Positions 25,943-38,683 are shown, counted from the stretch's first letter. The stretch is 64,000 nucleotides of DNA from Symsagittifera roscoffensis (GCF_963678635.1 NC_087065.1:2478001-2542000); one strand, 5' to 3'. Made by a program: numbers and translations. The notes: generated by a model not told the origin, from the letters alone.

Positions 25943-26096
25943 TTATCTGGAGCAGTTAGAGGAACTGCTCTGTTCCAGGAGAAGTCGGGCGAACTCGACG
26001 TAGTCTATTTTGCCGTCCTTGTTGGCGTCGGCCGTCTGCACCAGTCGCTCCAACTCCGCTTCCGCCATCGGCTGGCCAAACTTAACCATAGCGTCC
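25943..26096 (-). CDS. EF-hand gene exon 3 (EF-hand 4, stop)
   Basis: Acceptor TTTTTCAAG|GGACG on the minus strand. It encodes DAMVKFGQPMAEAELERLV, the loop DANKDGKIDYVE and FARLLLEQSSSSNCSR, then TAA. The phase matches the preceding exon (aa|g). Confidence 0.92.
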
Positions 26097-29000
26097 CTTG
26101 AAAAAGAAAACAAATCTAAGGCGGAGTGGTAACTAAGAATAACTCCGCCTGGTCGTAATCCAGAGAGCGATGGTTCGAGGCTGACTGGGCTCATTCGCCA
26201 AAAAGCTTGCCGCTATAATGTTTTTGGCACAAAGGGTCCTTTGTAGTTTAGGAAAAGCTCGGAAAAACCTGGTAGTCTATATAAATATATTTTATGCTTC
26301 TACAAGATTTCAATACTTTCACTAGTATTTGACAAAAGTTTCTTTTGCGGCTATTTAAATAAAAAAATATTCTGTTTTAATTTTGAATAATTTGAAACGA
26401 GAATTTGTGGTGAAAGATTCTCACTTGAGTTCGTCGATGGTGACATAGCCGTTGCCGTCCCCGTCCATTATCTCGAACGCGTATTTGAGGTCATTGAAGG
26501 CCCTCGTCATCTGCTGTTCATACTTGCGGAACAGAAACACGTACTCCCCAAACTCAACCTCCGAGTTCCCTTCAATACAAATAAAAACTACGTTTTGAAA
26601 AACAAGATCGGTAATTGACCCATCGTTTAATCTGATTTCAAAAAAAATGGATTTAAACCTAATGTTTTTGGTCAAATTGAGGGGTTTGAGGTTCTATATA
26701 CTCATGATTGAATCAAACTGGTCAACCTATGTTCGATTTTTGACCCATTCTGAGGCGGTTAAACGAAGGCTTCAATCAATGCATGTAGTAGAAGCCAAAT
26801 TATGGGTCTAGGAGGCTCCAATGAGGATTCAAAGAATGTCAACGATATTCAAACAGGGTCCATTCATAGATCCAAAAGAACTGATCAGGATTTAAAAAAT
26901 AGTTTCAATATAAAACAGCACAATGTTCCGACGATTTTTTTCTAAAATAGTGTCGTTTTCATCCTATTAAAATGAGCTTGCTCGCTCGCTTTACTGGCTC
27001 GAAATTGAACTAAAAATTTTGAGGCCAGTTTTTCTCGACACTAAGGCAACAATTTTTCGAATCATGGCTGAAACGGCTTTACAATAATATATGAGAATTT
27101 TTAAACGGGTTCTCTCAACGATGAGAAAGTTTTTTGAAAACTTTCTAATGTCGTTCGCATCACGGCTGAAAGGGTTTTATATGATTTATCACTCGACTCA
27201 TTCCGATGATTATTTGCGGTACCTGATTCTGCGTTGAAAGTAAAAAAAAATACACACCCGAATACAAAGCTTCTCCCCATTTTCAATGGTCGGAACACTA
27301 ATGATATAGCAAAAAACAAGTGTTACAATGAGGAACCATAAGTTTTGCTGATTTTTTCCTGGAATCCCAAAAAAAATTTGATATGTAAGAGCTCTATGGT
27401 TAATAACATTATTTTTCAGAAAAATTTTTACAAACATCAATCTTTTGGTAATCTTTATAGTTGATAGTCTACTAATGTAAGCAAAATCATTGATTAATGC
27501 AAGATTTCAAAAATCAATTTTTTATCATCAATTTCCCAAGCTGAGGTGCTTGATTCAAGATCCAACGGAAAAGGTCGAACCGTGTCCGTTTAATTTTTTT
27601 GTAAGTATCTTTCAGTGACATTTTAAAACTGATTTGTCTGATACTAATTAAAAACGTTGCAATAAAGACTTGAAAATTTTTTTGATTTTAGAGAATTCAT
27701 ATTATGTGATAGTCAATTAAAATCAAGCAAAGACTATCGACATCCGGTACAGTTGAACAAAGTCGAACAAAGTCTGGTGAATATAGCCTCTTATGTAACC
27801 GAACAAAATTTGGGAGAAAGTTGTTCTCTAAAATTTTGAGTAAAACGTTTTTAGAATGTTTTCAAAACAAAAATTAGTGTTTTATTCAGTAAAACTGAAA
27901 CTTTTTGGCTATCAAACAAAAATAAATTCATTTTATACTAAGTTTGAATAATTATACTTTTCTCAAATTTTGTTCGATCACAAGACAGGCTTAATTTAGT
28001 GTCGTTTTTATTAGAAACTGATTTGGTTGACGAGCAATCGTTTTTGGGTTAACATTTTAGACCCGAACTTGCAAAACAAATTCCACATAATAAATCTGCT
28101 GAAATTTTCAGCAAGTTTTGTCATCATCGGTTTTTTTGTGTCTTTAGCCAACTCAATTTGAAATAAAAACATGTTTAACATTTCAATCTTCATTGATCCG
28201 ACTTTAGTAACGAAATTTACGGAATATTTGTATTCAAGGTGGATTTTTTATTCTTCAGACAAATTTCGACTTTTTAACAAGCAATTTTTGACAATATCAT
28301 TCAAAGGTATCGTTTTCCTCAGATTAGGTTTTGAAAGAAATTTCACATGTGCTCTTTTTTGTATTTTTAATGGGGTTTAAAGATTGCCATTTTGGCCAAT
28401 TTGGGACAATTTGGGCCAATTTCGCGCTATTAACGCACAAGCGGAGATTTAACCTGTCTCAGAAATGGTTCGAAATGTGTTGAAGGAAGCTTGTTTGTCA
28501 TAAGCAATATGTTACTAGGAGCGAAATTTATCAGTTTGTACTTCACTTGGCGTGTGGGGGGATGATTTTCAAGAAAAATCCCAAGTTTTAATGTTTTTCC
28601 CTTTTATTTTATTACTTATAATTTATTCATGTCTTTTTTGCTCCATAGACCTTAAAAGACAGTCGGAATACGAGCAGTCTTGTTCGTTTTGTCCAAGTAA
28701 ATTAAATCAGCATTATAGTTATTGAGCATAGACGAAACGCCGACTTGATTGATTGAATTGCAGTGTTTTTTTTTCTAAGAAATGAATTTGGAAAACTGTT
28801 GTTACCTTTTTCAGTTTCTTAGCAATGCATGTAGTAGAAAAGGAGTAATTTTTTGTCTTAAAGTCTAGTCAAAAATGGTTCAAATCTGAACAACTGTCAT
28901 GTTATTTACCGGACACTAGTCAATTAATTACAGAATTCTCAGAAATAGCTTAAAATTGCAATCGTTATTGCTGGAGCGTAGCGATTAGCATGTGTGCCTA

Positions 29001-32000
29001 TTAGCATGCAATTATTTAATTTAAATGGGTGTGCTTTCAAACAAAATAAAATTAGTCTAAATTTTAAATTTATTTCGAACACTTCTTGATATTTATAGGA
29101 GTTTATAGTGCTAGCTGTTCCAAACAGCAAAAGTGAATTAGAAAAAAGTTTAAGTAGCGAATCTTTAAGCTAAATTCTTTTACAGGGCCATGCTTATCGA
29201 CACATATGCTAATAGGACGGTACTCAGTAATTACATACACCAATAGAAATGAACTTTAAGGCACAAACAATGCCTTTTTTATATTGCGATGATTGCTGTT
29301 TTAATTTAGAGAGCGTTCTTTAGTAGATACCATATAGATGTTGAGGAGATATTTTAGTTTTCATCTCCAATTTCCAGAATTTGCCAAGATAGTTTTAGAA
29401 TGAAAGTTTTTTGCTTTATAGAAATTACTCCTTCATTTTTAGTCATGAACAAAAGAAACGAATTTTATATCCAATAAAAATCGTTAAAAGACATTCACAG
29501 CTTACGCTGTCTTTTTTTGAGCAGGTCATTGCGTTCATTGTTTATTTGAAAACAATAACTTTTTTGATTAATGTGAAAGTGCTTTTTGATATCCAGAAAA
29601 TTTGTTTTTTTTTAAGGTAAGCACTGGTGAAGTGGTTACCTCTCTGGCTCTGCCTTTCAATAGGAAGGTCAGATGTTCGAGGACCTGCATGATCCATGCT
29701 CATTGCTTGAGGGTGAGGCAACATTACCCAGCCCAGAAAATAAAATATGAGAATTTTTAAACGGGTTCTCTCAACGATGAGAAAGTTTTTTGAAAACTTT
29801 CTAATGTCGTTCGCATCACGGCTGAAAGGGTTTTATATGATTTATCACTCGACTCATTCCGATGATTATTTGCGGTACCTGATTCTGCGTTGAAAGTAAA
29901 AAAAAATACACACCCGAATACAAAGCTTCTCCCCATTTTCAATGGTCGGAACACTAATGATATAGCAAAAAACAAGTGTTACAATGAGGAACCATAAGTT
30001 TTGCTGATTTTTTCCTGGAATCCCAAAAAAAATTTGATATGTAAGAGCTCTATGGTTAATAACATTATTTTTCAGAAAAATTTTTACAAACATCAATCTT
30101 TTGGTAATCTTTATAGTTGATAGTCTACTAATGTAAGCAAAATCATTGATTAATGCAAGATTTCAAAAATCAATTTTTTATCATCAATTTCCCAAGCTGA
30201 GGTGCTTGATTCAAGATCCAACGGAAAAGGTCGAACCGTGTCCGTTTAATTTTTTTGTAAGTATCTTTCAGTGACATTTTAAAACTGATTTGTCTGATAC
30301 TAATTAAAAACGTTGCAATAAAGACTTGAAAATTTTTTTGATTTTAGAGAATTCATATTATGTGATAGTCAATTAAAATCAAGCAAAGACTATCGACATC
30401 CGGTACAGTTGAACAAAGTCGAACAAAGTCTGGTGAATATAGCCTCTTATGTAACCGAACAAAATTTGGGAGAAAGTTGTTCTCTAAAATTTTGAGTAAA
30501 ACGTTTTTAGAATGTTTTCAAAACAAAAATTAGTGTTTTATTCAGTAAAACTGAAACTTTTTGGCTATCAAACAAAAATAAATTCATTTTATACTAAGTT
30601 TGAATAATTATACTTTTCTCAAATTTTGTTCGATCACAAGACAGGCTTAATTTAGTGTCGTTTTTATTAGAAACTGATTTGGTTGACGAGCAATCGTTTT
30701 TGGGTTAACATTTTAGACCCGAACTTGCAAAACAAATTCCACATAATAAATCTGCTGAAATTTTCAGCAAGTTTTGTCATCATCGGTTTTTTTGTGTCTT
30801 TAGCCAACTCAATTTGAAATAAAAACATGTTTAACATTTCAATCTTCATTGATCCGACTTTAGTAACGAAATTTACGGAATATTTGTATTCAAGGTGGAT
30901 TTTTTATTCTTCAGACAAATTTCGACTTTTTAACAAGCAATTTTTGACAATATCATTCAAAGGTATCGTTTTCCTCAGATTAGGTTTTGAAAGAAATTTC
31001 ACATGTGCTCTTTTTTGTATTTTTAATGGGGTTTAAAGATTGCCATTTTGGCCAATTTGGGACAATTTGGGCCAATTTCGCGCTATTAACGCACAAGCGG
31101 AGATTTAACCTGTCTCAGAAACGGTTCGAAATGTGTTGAAGGAAGCTTGTTTGTCATAAGCAATATGTTACTAGGAGCGAAATTTATCAGTTTGTACTTC
31201 ACTTGGCGTGTGGGGGGATGATTTTCAAGAAAAATCCCAAGTTTTAATGTTTTTCCCTTTTATTTTATTACTTATAATTTATTCATGTCTTTTTTGCTCC
31301 ATAGACCTTAAAAGACAGTCGGAATACGAGCAGTCTTGTTCGTTTTGTCCAAGTAAATTAAATCAGCATTATAGTTATTGAGCATAGACGAAACGCCGAC
31401 TTGATTGATTGAATTGCAGTGTTTTTTTTTCTAAGAAATGAATTTGGAAAACTGTTGTTACCTTTTTCAGTTTCTTAGCAATGCATGTAGTAGAAAAGGA
31501 GTAATTTTTTGTCTTAAAGTCTAGTCAAAAATGGTTCAAATCTGAACAACTGTCATGTTATTTACCGGACACTAGTCAATTAATTACAGAATTCTCAGAA
31601 ATAGCTTAAAATTGCAATCGTTATTGCTGGAGCGTAGCGATTAGCATGTGTGCCTATTAGCATGCAATTATTTAATTTAAATGGGTGTGCTTTCAAACAA
31701 AATAAAATTAGTCTAAATTTTAAATTTATTTCGAAAACTTCTTGATATTTATAGGAGTTTATAGTGCTAGCTGTTCCAAACAGCAAATGTGAATTAGAAA
31801 AAAGTTTAAGTAGCGAATCTTTAAGCTAAATTCTTTTACAGGGCCATGCTTATCGACACATATGCTAATAGGACGGTCCTCAGTAATTACATACACCAAT
31901 AGAAATGAACTTTAAGGCACAAACAATGCCTTTTTTATATTGCGATGATTGCTGTTTTAATTTAGAGAGCGTTCTTTAGTAGATACCATATAGATGTTGA

Positions 32001-32803
32001 GGAGATATTTTAGTTTTAATCTCCAATTTCCAGAATTTGCCAAGATAGTTTTAGAATGAAACTTTTTTGCTTTATAGAAATTACTCCTTCATTTTTAGTC
32101 ATGAACAAAAGAAACGAATTTTATATCCAATAAAAATCGTTAAAAGACATTCACAGCTTACGCTGTCTTTTTTTGAGCAGGTCATTGCGTTCATTGTTTA
32201 TTTGAAAACAATAACTTTTTTGATTAATGTGAAAGTGCTTTTTGATATCCAGAAAATTTGTTTTTTTTTAAGGTAAGCACTGGTGAAGTGGTTACCTCTC
32301 TGGCTCTGCCTTTCAATAGGAAGGTCAGATGTTCGAGGACCTGCATGATCCATGCTCATTGCTTGAGGGTGAGGCAACATTACCCAGCCCAGAAAAACAA
32401 CTACAAGACTATCAGTAGATCTTGAACTTCTAGATCTTAAACAGGGACACAACAGCGGTTCTCCGTGGAGAGCTGAACAGCTCGTATGTTGGCCCTTTCC
32501 CGAGCGAATAAACCAGATTAATCTTATTTGAGGTGGAGCAGGTTAAAAATAGGTACCATTTTTGTCGGCTTTCTTGAGCATGTTTGTGATCTTGTGTTTG
32601 TTGGGAGTGCATCCCAGATTGCACATGGCCTCGTAGAACTCCTCAACTGTGATGGATCCACTCTCGTCCACGTCACAGATCTTGAAGCTCTGGTAGACCT
32701 CCAGGAACCTGTCTTTGCCCAGCTCCGCCAGCATCTTCTGTGTCTCAAACACAGACACGTTCCATCGCTGCATGTCCGTCTCCAATACAGCCCACAACTT
32801 CAT
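25943..32803 (-). CDS. Four-EF-hand calmodulin/troponin C-like calcium-binding protein, 3 exons
   Basis: Exons 32803-32557, 26569-26425 and 26096-25943 (minus strand) join in frame across GT-AG introns into 181 codons plus a TAA stop. Four EF-hand loops are visible: DVDESGSITVEE, a split loop starting DKNG in exon 1 and completed NSEVEFGE in exon 2 (Ser in place of Gly6), DGDGNGYVTIDE and DANKDGKIDYVE. Each keeps acidic or Asn residues at positions 1, 3 and 5 and Glu at 12, so all could bind Ca2+. An N-terminal ~45-residue segment (MKLWAVLETDMQRW...) precedes EF1, longer than in calmodulin. The ATG lies directly after an acceptor AG, so it may follow a 5'UTR intron, or the protein may continue upstream. 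The C-terminal tail is Ser-rich. The role is presumably cytosolic Ca2+ sensing; the exact subfamily is not determined. Confidence 0.88.
26110..26200 (+). mobile_element. Short tRNA-derived SINE in EF-hand intron 2
   Basis: It contains an A-box-like ggcggagtggtaac and a clear B box, ggttcgaggct, about 50 bp apart, the internal Pol III promoter layout of tRNA-derived SINEs. It lies only about 15 bp beyond the acceptor of exon 3 and is antisense to the host gene. Confidence 0.55.
26425..26569 (-). CDS. EF-hand gene exon 2 (end of EF2, EF3)
   Basis: Acceptor ATTGAAG|GGAAC and donor CTCAA|GTGAGA on the minus strand. It encodes NSEVEFGEYVFLFRKYEQQM and then FEIMDGDGNGYVTIDELK, with the complete third EF-hand loop. 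Confidence 0.92.
27100..27300 (-). repeat. GGTACC dispersed repeat family, copy 2
   Basis: The reverse complement of this stretch matches 7495-7640: tttgtattcgggtgtgtatt, caggtaccgcaaataatcat and cagccgtgatgcgaacgaca. It is repeated at 29756-29956 by the tandem duplication. Confidence 0.6.
28195..28682 (+). mobile_element. HINE-like element with deleted 3' hairpin
   Basis: Head gatccgactttagtaacgaa and body cgcgctattaacgcacaagc, shared with the 10066 and 58440 copies. At the 3' end, agtcggaa runs directly into tacgagcagtcttg, so the CAGGGC/GCCCTG hairpin is missing. A second identical copy from the tandem duplication is at 30851-31338. Confidence 0.55.
29616..29740 (+). mobile_element. tRNA-derived SINE, 5' half only
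   Basis: A-box-like ctggtgaagtggttac and B-box-like gatgttcgaggacctg, followed by the body attgcttgagggtgaggcaa. It is cut at agaaaa by the tandem duplication junction. Confidence 0.7.
29745..32400. repeat. 2656-bp tandem duplication, copy 2
   Basis: Second copy of the unit. The homology ends at agaaaa (32396) inside a SINE. Copy 1 stops at the same SINE position and continues with the start of copy 2, so the duplication breakpoint lies within the SINE. Confidence 0.97.
30851..31338 (+). mobile_element. HINE-like element, duplicate of the 28195 copy
   Basis: Arises from the 2656-bp tandem duplication. It has the same hairpin-less 3' end, so it is not an independent insertion. Confidence 0.55.
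32272..32515 (+). mobile_element. tRNA-derived SINE, full-length copy
   Basis: The tRNA-like head (A and B boxes as in the 29616 copy), a shared middle with gaggcaacattacccagccc, and a 3' part agctgaacagctcgtatgtt that recurs on the minus strand at 63000-63165. About 240 bp. Confidence 0.75.
32557..32803 (-). CDS. EF-hand gene exon 1 of those visible (EF1, start of EF2)
   Basis: Acceptor CTGTTCAG|ATGAAG and donor AAAATG|GTACCT on the minus strand. It encodes the N-terminal helix region and FKICDVDESGSITVEEFY, then CTPNKHKITNMLKKADKN. The sequence is GC-rich compared with the flanking introns. Confidence 0.9.
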
Positions 32804-32814
32804 CTGAACAGGAA

Positions 32815-35800
32815 GAAAAAAGATGAAGCATTTTAAAAACAAATTGAACAAGCTTAGTCACAACATAATAATAATAATAATAGCAAAAAGAATACCTAAA
32901 AGCTGATTGAACATGAGTGAACATGATGCCAAGGGCAGATCCATGCCGAAAACAAATCAAGAAAATCCGTTGAATTGTTGAAGAAAACCGCCCTCTTGAA
33001 CCATAAATTGGGGAGGGGTGCTTGGTTGATAGTTTAAAAGTTTCTTAATTTCTAATCAGCCAACAATAATACTCTTCGGAAATGATTGATTTGAAAATAC
33101 ACAAAAAATCCAGGATTCAAGCGACTATACAACTAATTAGTCACAATGAGTAAAACTAATAATAACTATAGCAACGAGATAGGAAATCAATTCTATCACG
33201 ACTCACTTTTTCATTCTCAGTCTCTGGCTAAAACAAATAGCTATTTCAAAACATGCTTTTTGTTATATGCAGTAATATGCTCATTAATACATATTAACAA
33301 GACTGATTGCGTCAGATCGAAATCTTGATTGTTTTGACTGTCCTTGGATATGTCAGGAACAGTTTTTAATTAGAAAAAAAAACAAAGCTGAAAGTTTTCA
33401 TGGTTTCTTAAATGTTATTCCGCTCATATTTTAGGAATAGTTCATGGCAAGCTCTCAGATAAGGACTATTAAGATAACCGCAATGATAAAAAAAGAAACG
33501 AGGAAGCTTCTATCCCTAAGAACATAGCGCTTGAACAGTTTCAGCCAGCAAATTTAATGAAACAAAAAACTGCAACCCTAATACAGGAAAACTTTTAATT
33601 TCCACCTGGCTTTTGACTACAAAAATCCGCAGAGAGAAATGAAACTGATTAACCTTGCAATACTAGTTCAAGTTGGCAACAATCTTTCAAGCGCAATTTT
33701 CCTTGCGATCTGCTGCCTATGCCTCATGTCAAGTAATTCATGAACAGCTGGCAAAAAGTACTACCCAACTTGAAAAAAAACCCTTAGAAGAGAGCGCGTG
33801 TAGTGACTGGAAACTGCTATTGTGCCAAAAAGAAAACCAAACGCTGAAATTTTGGCCTCTCATTTTTTAATACTTTAATAGGACGCACGGAAAATTATTG
33901 CTTCAACAACTGGCAAAACGACAGACAAATTGACTAGAAACGAACAAACTGATTGATAAATGATAAATGTCACCGGACTAGGAAAACTTTGTTCCACAGA
34001 AACCGTCTTACGTGGCAAGCAAGTCATCAATGTTTATCTCTCAACTTGGTTTTTGAAAAACTACTCACTACTCTTGTATTTGCACTTCATGCATCTGCAG
34101 CTTTTGACACTTCAGAAACAAGGTTCTGTTACATGTATTGAAAATTCGATGGTAGTCAACTTCATCAATTAAAACTGATTTAATTACATCTGAACGGCAA
34201 AAAAGTGTATCTGTTGCCAGTTTGAGCAGCTTAAGACAATTAACAGGCGGAGATTTATTATTTCAGTCAAGCTATTTATCATCTCAAAAGCTTGATAAAC
34301 TCTACGCTGAATACATTAAAATGTATTCTAAAAATCTTTCAAATGTATATCTTTTTTTGAGAATACTATCGTCTTTTCAAGCTAACACTACTCCATATGA
34401 CTAAAAAGTCAGTTAGAAAAATCAGGGTTTTCCTTGAGCGTTCTTCTTTGAACTTGTGTTTAAATGATCTTAGCTAAAATCACAATTGAAGAGCAAATAT
34501 CAGCGACAGCCAGGCATTAATAATAATACTAATATTTTTCATCCCCTTTTTTAGATAGACAGTTGTTCAATACTTACATTTACCTTGGTATCAAATCATT
34601 TTTATACATCGTGAAACAGGTTTAGGTTAAATATTTGAAAAAGACATTATACTTTAAGATGAAATCAAATCGTTAAAAAGTAAAATGAAATAATTTGAAT
34701 CATTCGTTTCCTTTCAATTGTTTTTTTAGAGCTTTTCCTTCAACCTTCTTGTCACTGAGTTTAGTAGTACTCATCATCATCGAATCCAGGTTGCAATTAT
34801 ATCCGAATTGTTTGATTGGGTTTTGCTTGGCAAAGTGCAGTGACAACATGCCAGCTGCTTCTTCTGATTGTGATTTTGTGTATTCAAGCTGAGAGTTTTT
34901 ACAGTTCATAACCGACTCCAACTCTGTTGTCAAATATCATGTCACATTTCTATTTTCTGTTTATTACAGAAGATGATTATGTGAAAAATTTGTTGCATAC
35001 ACCAGCTAAATATGGTTGATTTTTGTGACTTATTCACATCAAACATCAGTTATTTTTGTGTTGAGCGCAAAACCACCAGGATGAAAAATGGAGAAATAAA
35101 ATTAACCTCTCAATTTCATCCTGATTGTAATATAATTAGCAAATCATACAGCCATACACTTTAAGTTGATTTTTAGCAGATGCAAATGTGAACGAAAAGA
35201 AAATTGTAAAAGTTGTAAGACAAGAATAAGTAAACTTTATAATTAATTTGACAACATTTTTGTCATAACCAGCAATTTTTGTTTCATGTTTTGATAAGAA
35301 ATAGAAAAGATTTGAATTAGAACCAAAACAAAATGAAATATCGAAGAAAAGGAAAAATTAAAGACAAATTACAAACTGTATAATTTTCAAAAAGATAAGT
35401 GGATTAGTTTCACTTCGGTTTTAACACCCTGCACCAATCCATGTTCACAATTTTAGTGAAGAAATGTTCATCTGGTTTTGGGGATGTAAAATTTTATGTA
35501 AGCAATCATAAAAATCATGCCGTTCAACTTTCAAAGTGTTCCTTCGGAAATTAATTTGTTTTAGTTAAGGGTTTAAATGCCAACGTATTGTGGATTTTAA
35601 AGTATCGAATTGATATTTTGGCCAAATTATGAGGAGCGAATCATAAGAGTCTCAAAGGCTGCCTACAGCCACCAACAATCATTTGTGTTGTTGAAAGAAT
35701 ATGGTGCCATGATTTTAAAAAGGCTACATGAAGCCACCAGCAAATGCTGGCATAAATCTGCGGCGGGTCGGGTCGAAAAACGTTGTTAGCCCATTTTATG

Positions 35801-36900
35801 ATAAAGAAAACTGGTGAAAACTTTGCTCAATGTGTTGAAAAGAAATGAGGTGGTATTTCCCTCTTTGATGAATTCTTCTAGTTTTTATTTTGTAACTTGA
35901 AAACTACGAAGATATTAATTAATGTCATTGGTCCCTCTTTGGGCCCTAAGAGGAATCCGATGGTGCTAATTAACTTCGCAGAATAAAGTTTGATACAAAT
36001 TTTCATTGGCTAGTTCTTTCATCAAACATTTCAGTCTTTTAGTTCTCGTTATTGTATGTAGGGTAATTTTACATTCCTTCAGTGTAATACTGACTTTTCA
36101 GTAATAAAACCGCCTGAAAATGAAATTATTTTTGACTCGTAAAGTTATATTACTTCATGCTCTTGGCCTTTTGCAATTTGCAAATAAATTGAGCTCGAAA
36201 AACTTTTTTGTCTCAGCCACTTGACTGTTTTTCGATCTCGCTCAGGAAACTAATCCGTGACTACGCATTTTTGGTATATTCTTCTGGTTGTCACAGAACC
36301 GTTTTTCATTGTAGTATAATTAGTTTTGAATATAAATTTTTTGTACAAAAGCAAGTTTTTTTGTTTGAAATTTTTTCATCACTAAGCTTTATGCTTTTCG
36401 CAATTGCTTGAATATAAAACACCAACAAAAACATGCAAGAAAGGATTGATTAGTGACATAAATTTCAAAATATGAAACACTCGTGTTTTTGTTTTTGACT
36501 AAGATTATCTTAATTCTACTGTTCAGTATACAAAATGTTAGGGAAACTGCCCAAACTCTAAGAGTTATAAAAGCTTTGATAAAAAGAATTACAAAAAGAG
36601 TTGTTCTAAATCAGAAAAAGAAATTCTATTTTGCTTCTACAATTTCACACGTTTGGCCTATTGGATCTTTGCTTATAATTACTTTTGATTCTCTTGGAAT
36701 TTTTCAGTACGATAGGTATTGATTTTTCTTCATACTTACAATCTCAACTATACGCTATCATGCCTTTTTGTTCCAAAGACTTATCAATTCTAAACGCTGC
36801 TCCTACTTTGAAAATTACGCCTGCTGGAGATATTGAAATAACGCGGGATGATTTTGGTGCAAAAGTAGTATTTTTATCAAGATATACGTTTTGATAAAAA
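32815..36900. other. No gene seen; one diverged repeat block
   Basis: Apart from the repeat at 33304-33862 I find no supported gene. ORFs at 34695-34933 and 36208-36894 (ending NAAPTLKITPAGDIEI) have no family I recognise. If the EF-hand protein has upstream exons, they could lie here or beyond the nested transposons. Confidence 0.4.
33304..33862 (+). repeat. Long direct repeat, partner of 57922-58438
   Basis: It starts gactgattgcgtcagatcga and ends gtgactggaaactgctattg, then gccaaaaagaaaaccaaacg. The block at 57922-58438 matches along its whole length with scattered substitutions and indels. It is an unclassified interspersed repeat, and the pair brackets the gypsy/Polinton complex. Confidence 0.75.
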
Positions 36901-36946
36901 GTTGGATAGGGATATTTTTTGCTTCTGATAATACTGATAGGTACCG

Positions 36947-38683
36947 TTATATCTGGGTATTTTTAAAATGTAACTTAAATTTTGGAAATTTTATTGATTT
37001 AATGGTTTGAGAAGTGAAATCCAATTCTAAATTATTTAGATCGCTACCGTTCTGGGCTGAAATCGCTGCTTTAATATTTATTGGATAGTCAGTGCTAGTA
37101 CCAAAAGTTGCGTCAGAACTAGTATAACCTATAAGTTTAAGCTTTTCTCCATTAACAACATCTGTGTTTGATCTAGATTTATTCAGCTGTAGAGGCTCTA
37201 GTTTACAATATTGTTCATAACTGTCAAAATTAAAAAGCAATCATGTTGCTCCAGTGTCTAGTAAAAACTGGGTTTCCAAACCGTTTTTTATTTTTGTGTC
37301 CGACTGGATGTTGGTATAAGTTAATATACAATTGTACTTTTGGTTCAGACGGAGACTGATCTAGTTTAAACTCACAAGTTTGCACTCCTTATCGGTATAG
37401 TGTCGTGGAATATCATCATCACTAAAGTTGTGGACCTGGTAAGGTGAATGATAATCGTTGTTTCTATTGGAAGTTTTTTTTCTATTCGACATGTCAACCA
37501 ATTTTGCTCCTGACGATCGTTATATCTAAAGCAATGGCTTATTGTATGGCCTGATATGCAACACCAGTTGCAAAAAATTGGGTTGCTTTGTTTGTTTATA
37601 TGCTCATGTGGTTTATAAGCTGCGTTTTTTATGATCCTTCATTGGTCCTGTTAACTCTTTAAGTTGATCCTTTATTCACTCTATTTCCAATTTATTATCT
37701 ATGCTACTGGATGCTGTTCCGATAAACTCACTACTTATTACAAAACTTAAGTCTTTTGTAGCAATATGATCTTTTAATTGTTGCCAAGTTGCAGCTGGCT
37801 TCTCAATTAGAAATTGATGCGCCTTTTGTTCTAAACCTGGCGGGCTTAAGCCGCGTACAAAGAATTCCATTTTCTTTGCTGCTTTTTGATCATCATTAAA
37901 AGTTAGATTAGGCCATCCACAGTCGACTGCCGTGCTTAACCTATGTATGTTGCTTTTATTAAACTCATTAGGTTGTCTTTTTATGTTTTCTGCTTTTATT
38001 CCTCTTCTGTACTTATCCTTATCATCAGTGAATCTATCTACTAACTGATCTCATCTAACGTTCCAAGGTAAATCTTCTGCTAATCCTTGATACCATTGAG
38101 CGGCTGAACCTCCTAATATTGAACTAAATAAGGCTCTTTGTCTGTTATCATATGCGTCCTGGTCGCCACCTGCGTCTGCTGGTCAAGTGCCTAGGGAGAA
38201 TGCTATCTTTTTCTCTACTATATCAAGAAAATCTCTTGCATCTTCATTTGGATCTAAGCCGGTAAACTTTTCGAGAGCTAAAACAGGTATGCTACTACGT
38301 TCGCCATTTTGTTTAATTTCATTTAATATTTTGTCAAAATGTATAAAGAATTGGATGTGTTGTGTATTGATCAATTGTATGGATTGAAATATTTTTATAT
38401 AAGTTTCTGTGAGATTTGCTGGGTTCAATGAATACAAATTTTTATTGGATAGATCAATAGTGATATGGGGCCGGTTAAGCTTTTTTAAGATAGAAGCTAT
38501 CTCTGGGGTATTGCTGCGAGAGAGAATAGTTAATTCATGAATATTTTTGTGTAGGTGTTTGGACAAAATTGTGATTTGATCCTTTTGGATGTTGGTGATA
38601 TACCAAATAACTTTTGTGGATCTATTTTTTAATTTTAGTTTTAAATTAAATGCTGTTGTATTTACCTGATAAGAGTTGGTCAT
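36947..38683 (-). pseudogene. Gypsy-like LTR retrotransposon gag-protease remnant
   Basis: On the minus strand a gag capsid region is recognisable: KFTGLDPNEDARDFLDIVEK, then NRQRALFSSILGGSAAQWY, then FFVRGLSPPGLEQKAHQFL. A nucleocapsid zinc knuckle of the form CX2CX4HX4C follows near 37540 in a shifted frame. Next comes an aspartic-protease FLLDTGAT motif near 37250. Reading is interrupted by several in-frame TGA codons (for example after SLGT near 38183 and near 38045) and at least one frameshift. No reverse transcriptase, RNase H or integrase follows below 36.9 kb, so the element is truncated as well as mutated. LTRs were not identified. Confidence 0.75.

Larger units (their letters stand above)
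27089..29744. repeat. 2656-bp tandem duplication, copy 1
   Basis: Copy 1 of a head-to-tail duplication in EF-hand intron 1. Matching positions differ by exactly 2656 bp throughout (for example 28195/30851 and 29616/32272), so there are no indels. I saw only a handful of substitutions, such as 28463 (t/c) and 29236 (a/c). It contains a GGTACC-family repeat, a HINE and a 5' SINE half; the small ORFs inside are not genes. Confidence 0.97.

Noticed and set aside
27101-32096. Pairs of identical short ORFs (e.g. 28011 and 30667, 28171 and 30827) as conserved genes
   Set aside because: Their identity comes from the 2656-bp tandem duplication, not from selection, and they lie in repeats such as the HINE.
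36208-36894. Plus-strand ORFs (e.g. ending NAAPTLKITPAGDIEI) as a gene
   Set aside because: No family recognised, AT-rich, frames short and overlapping. Possibly decayed transposon sequence, but unsupported.
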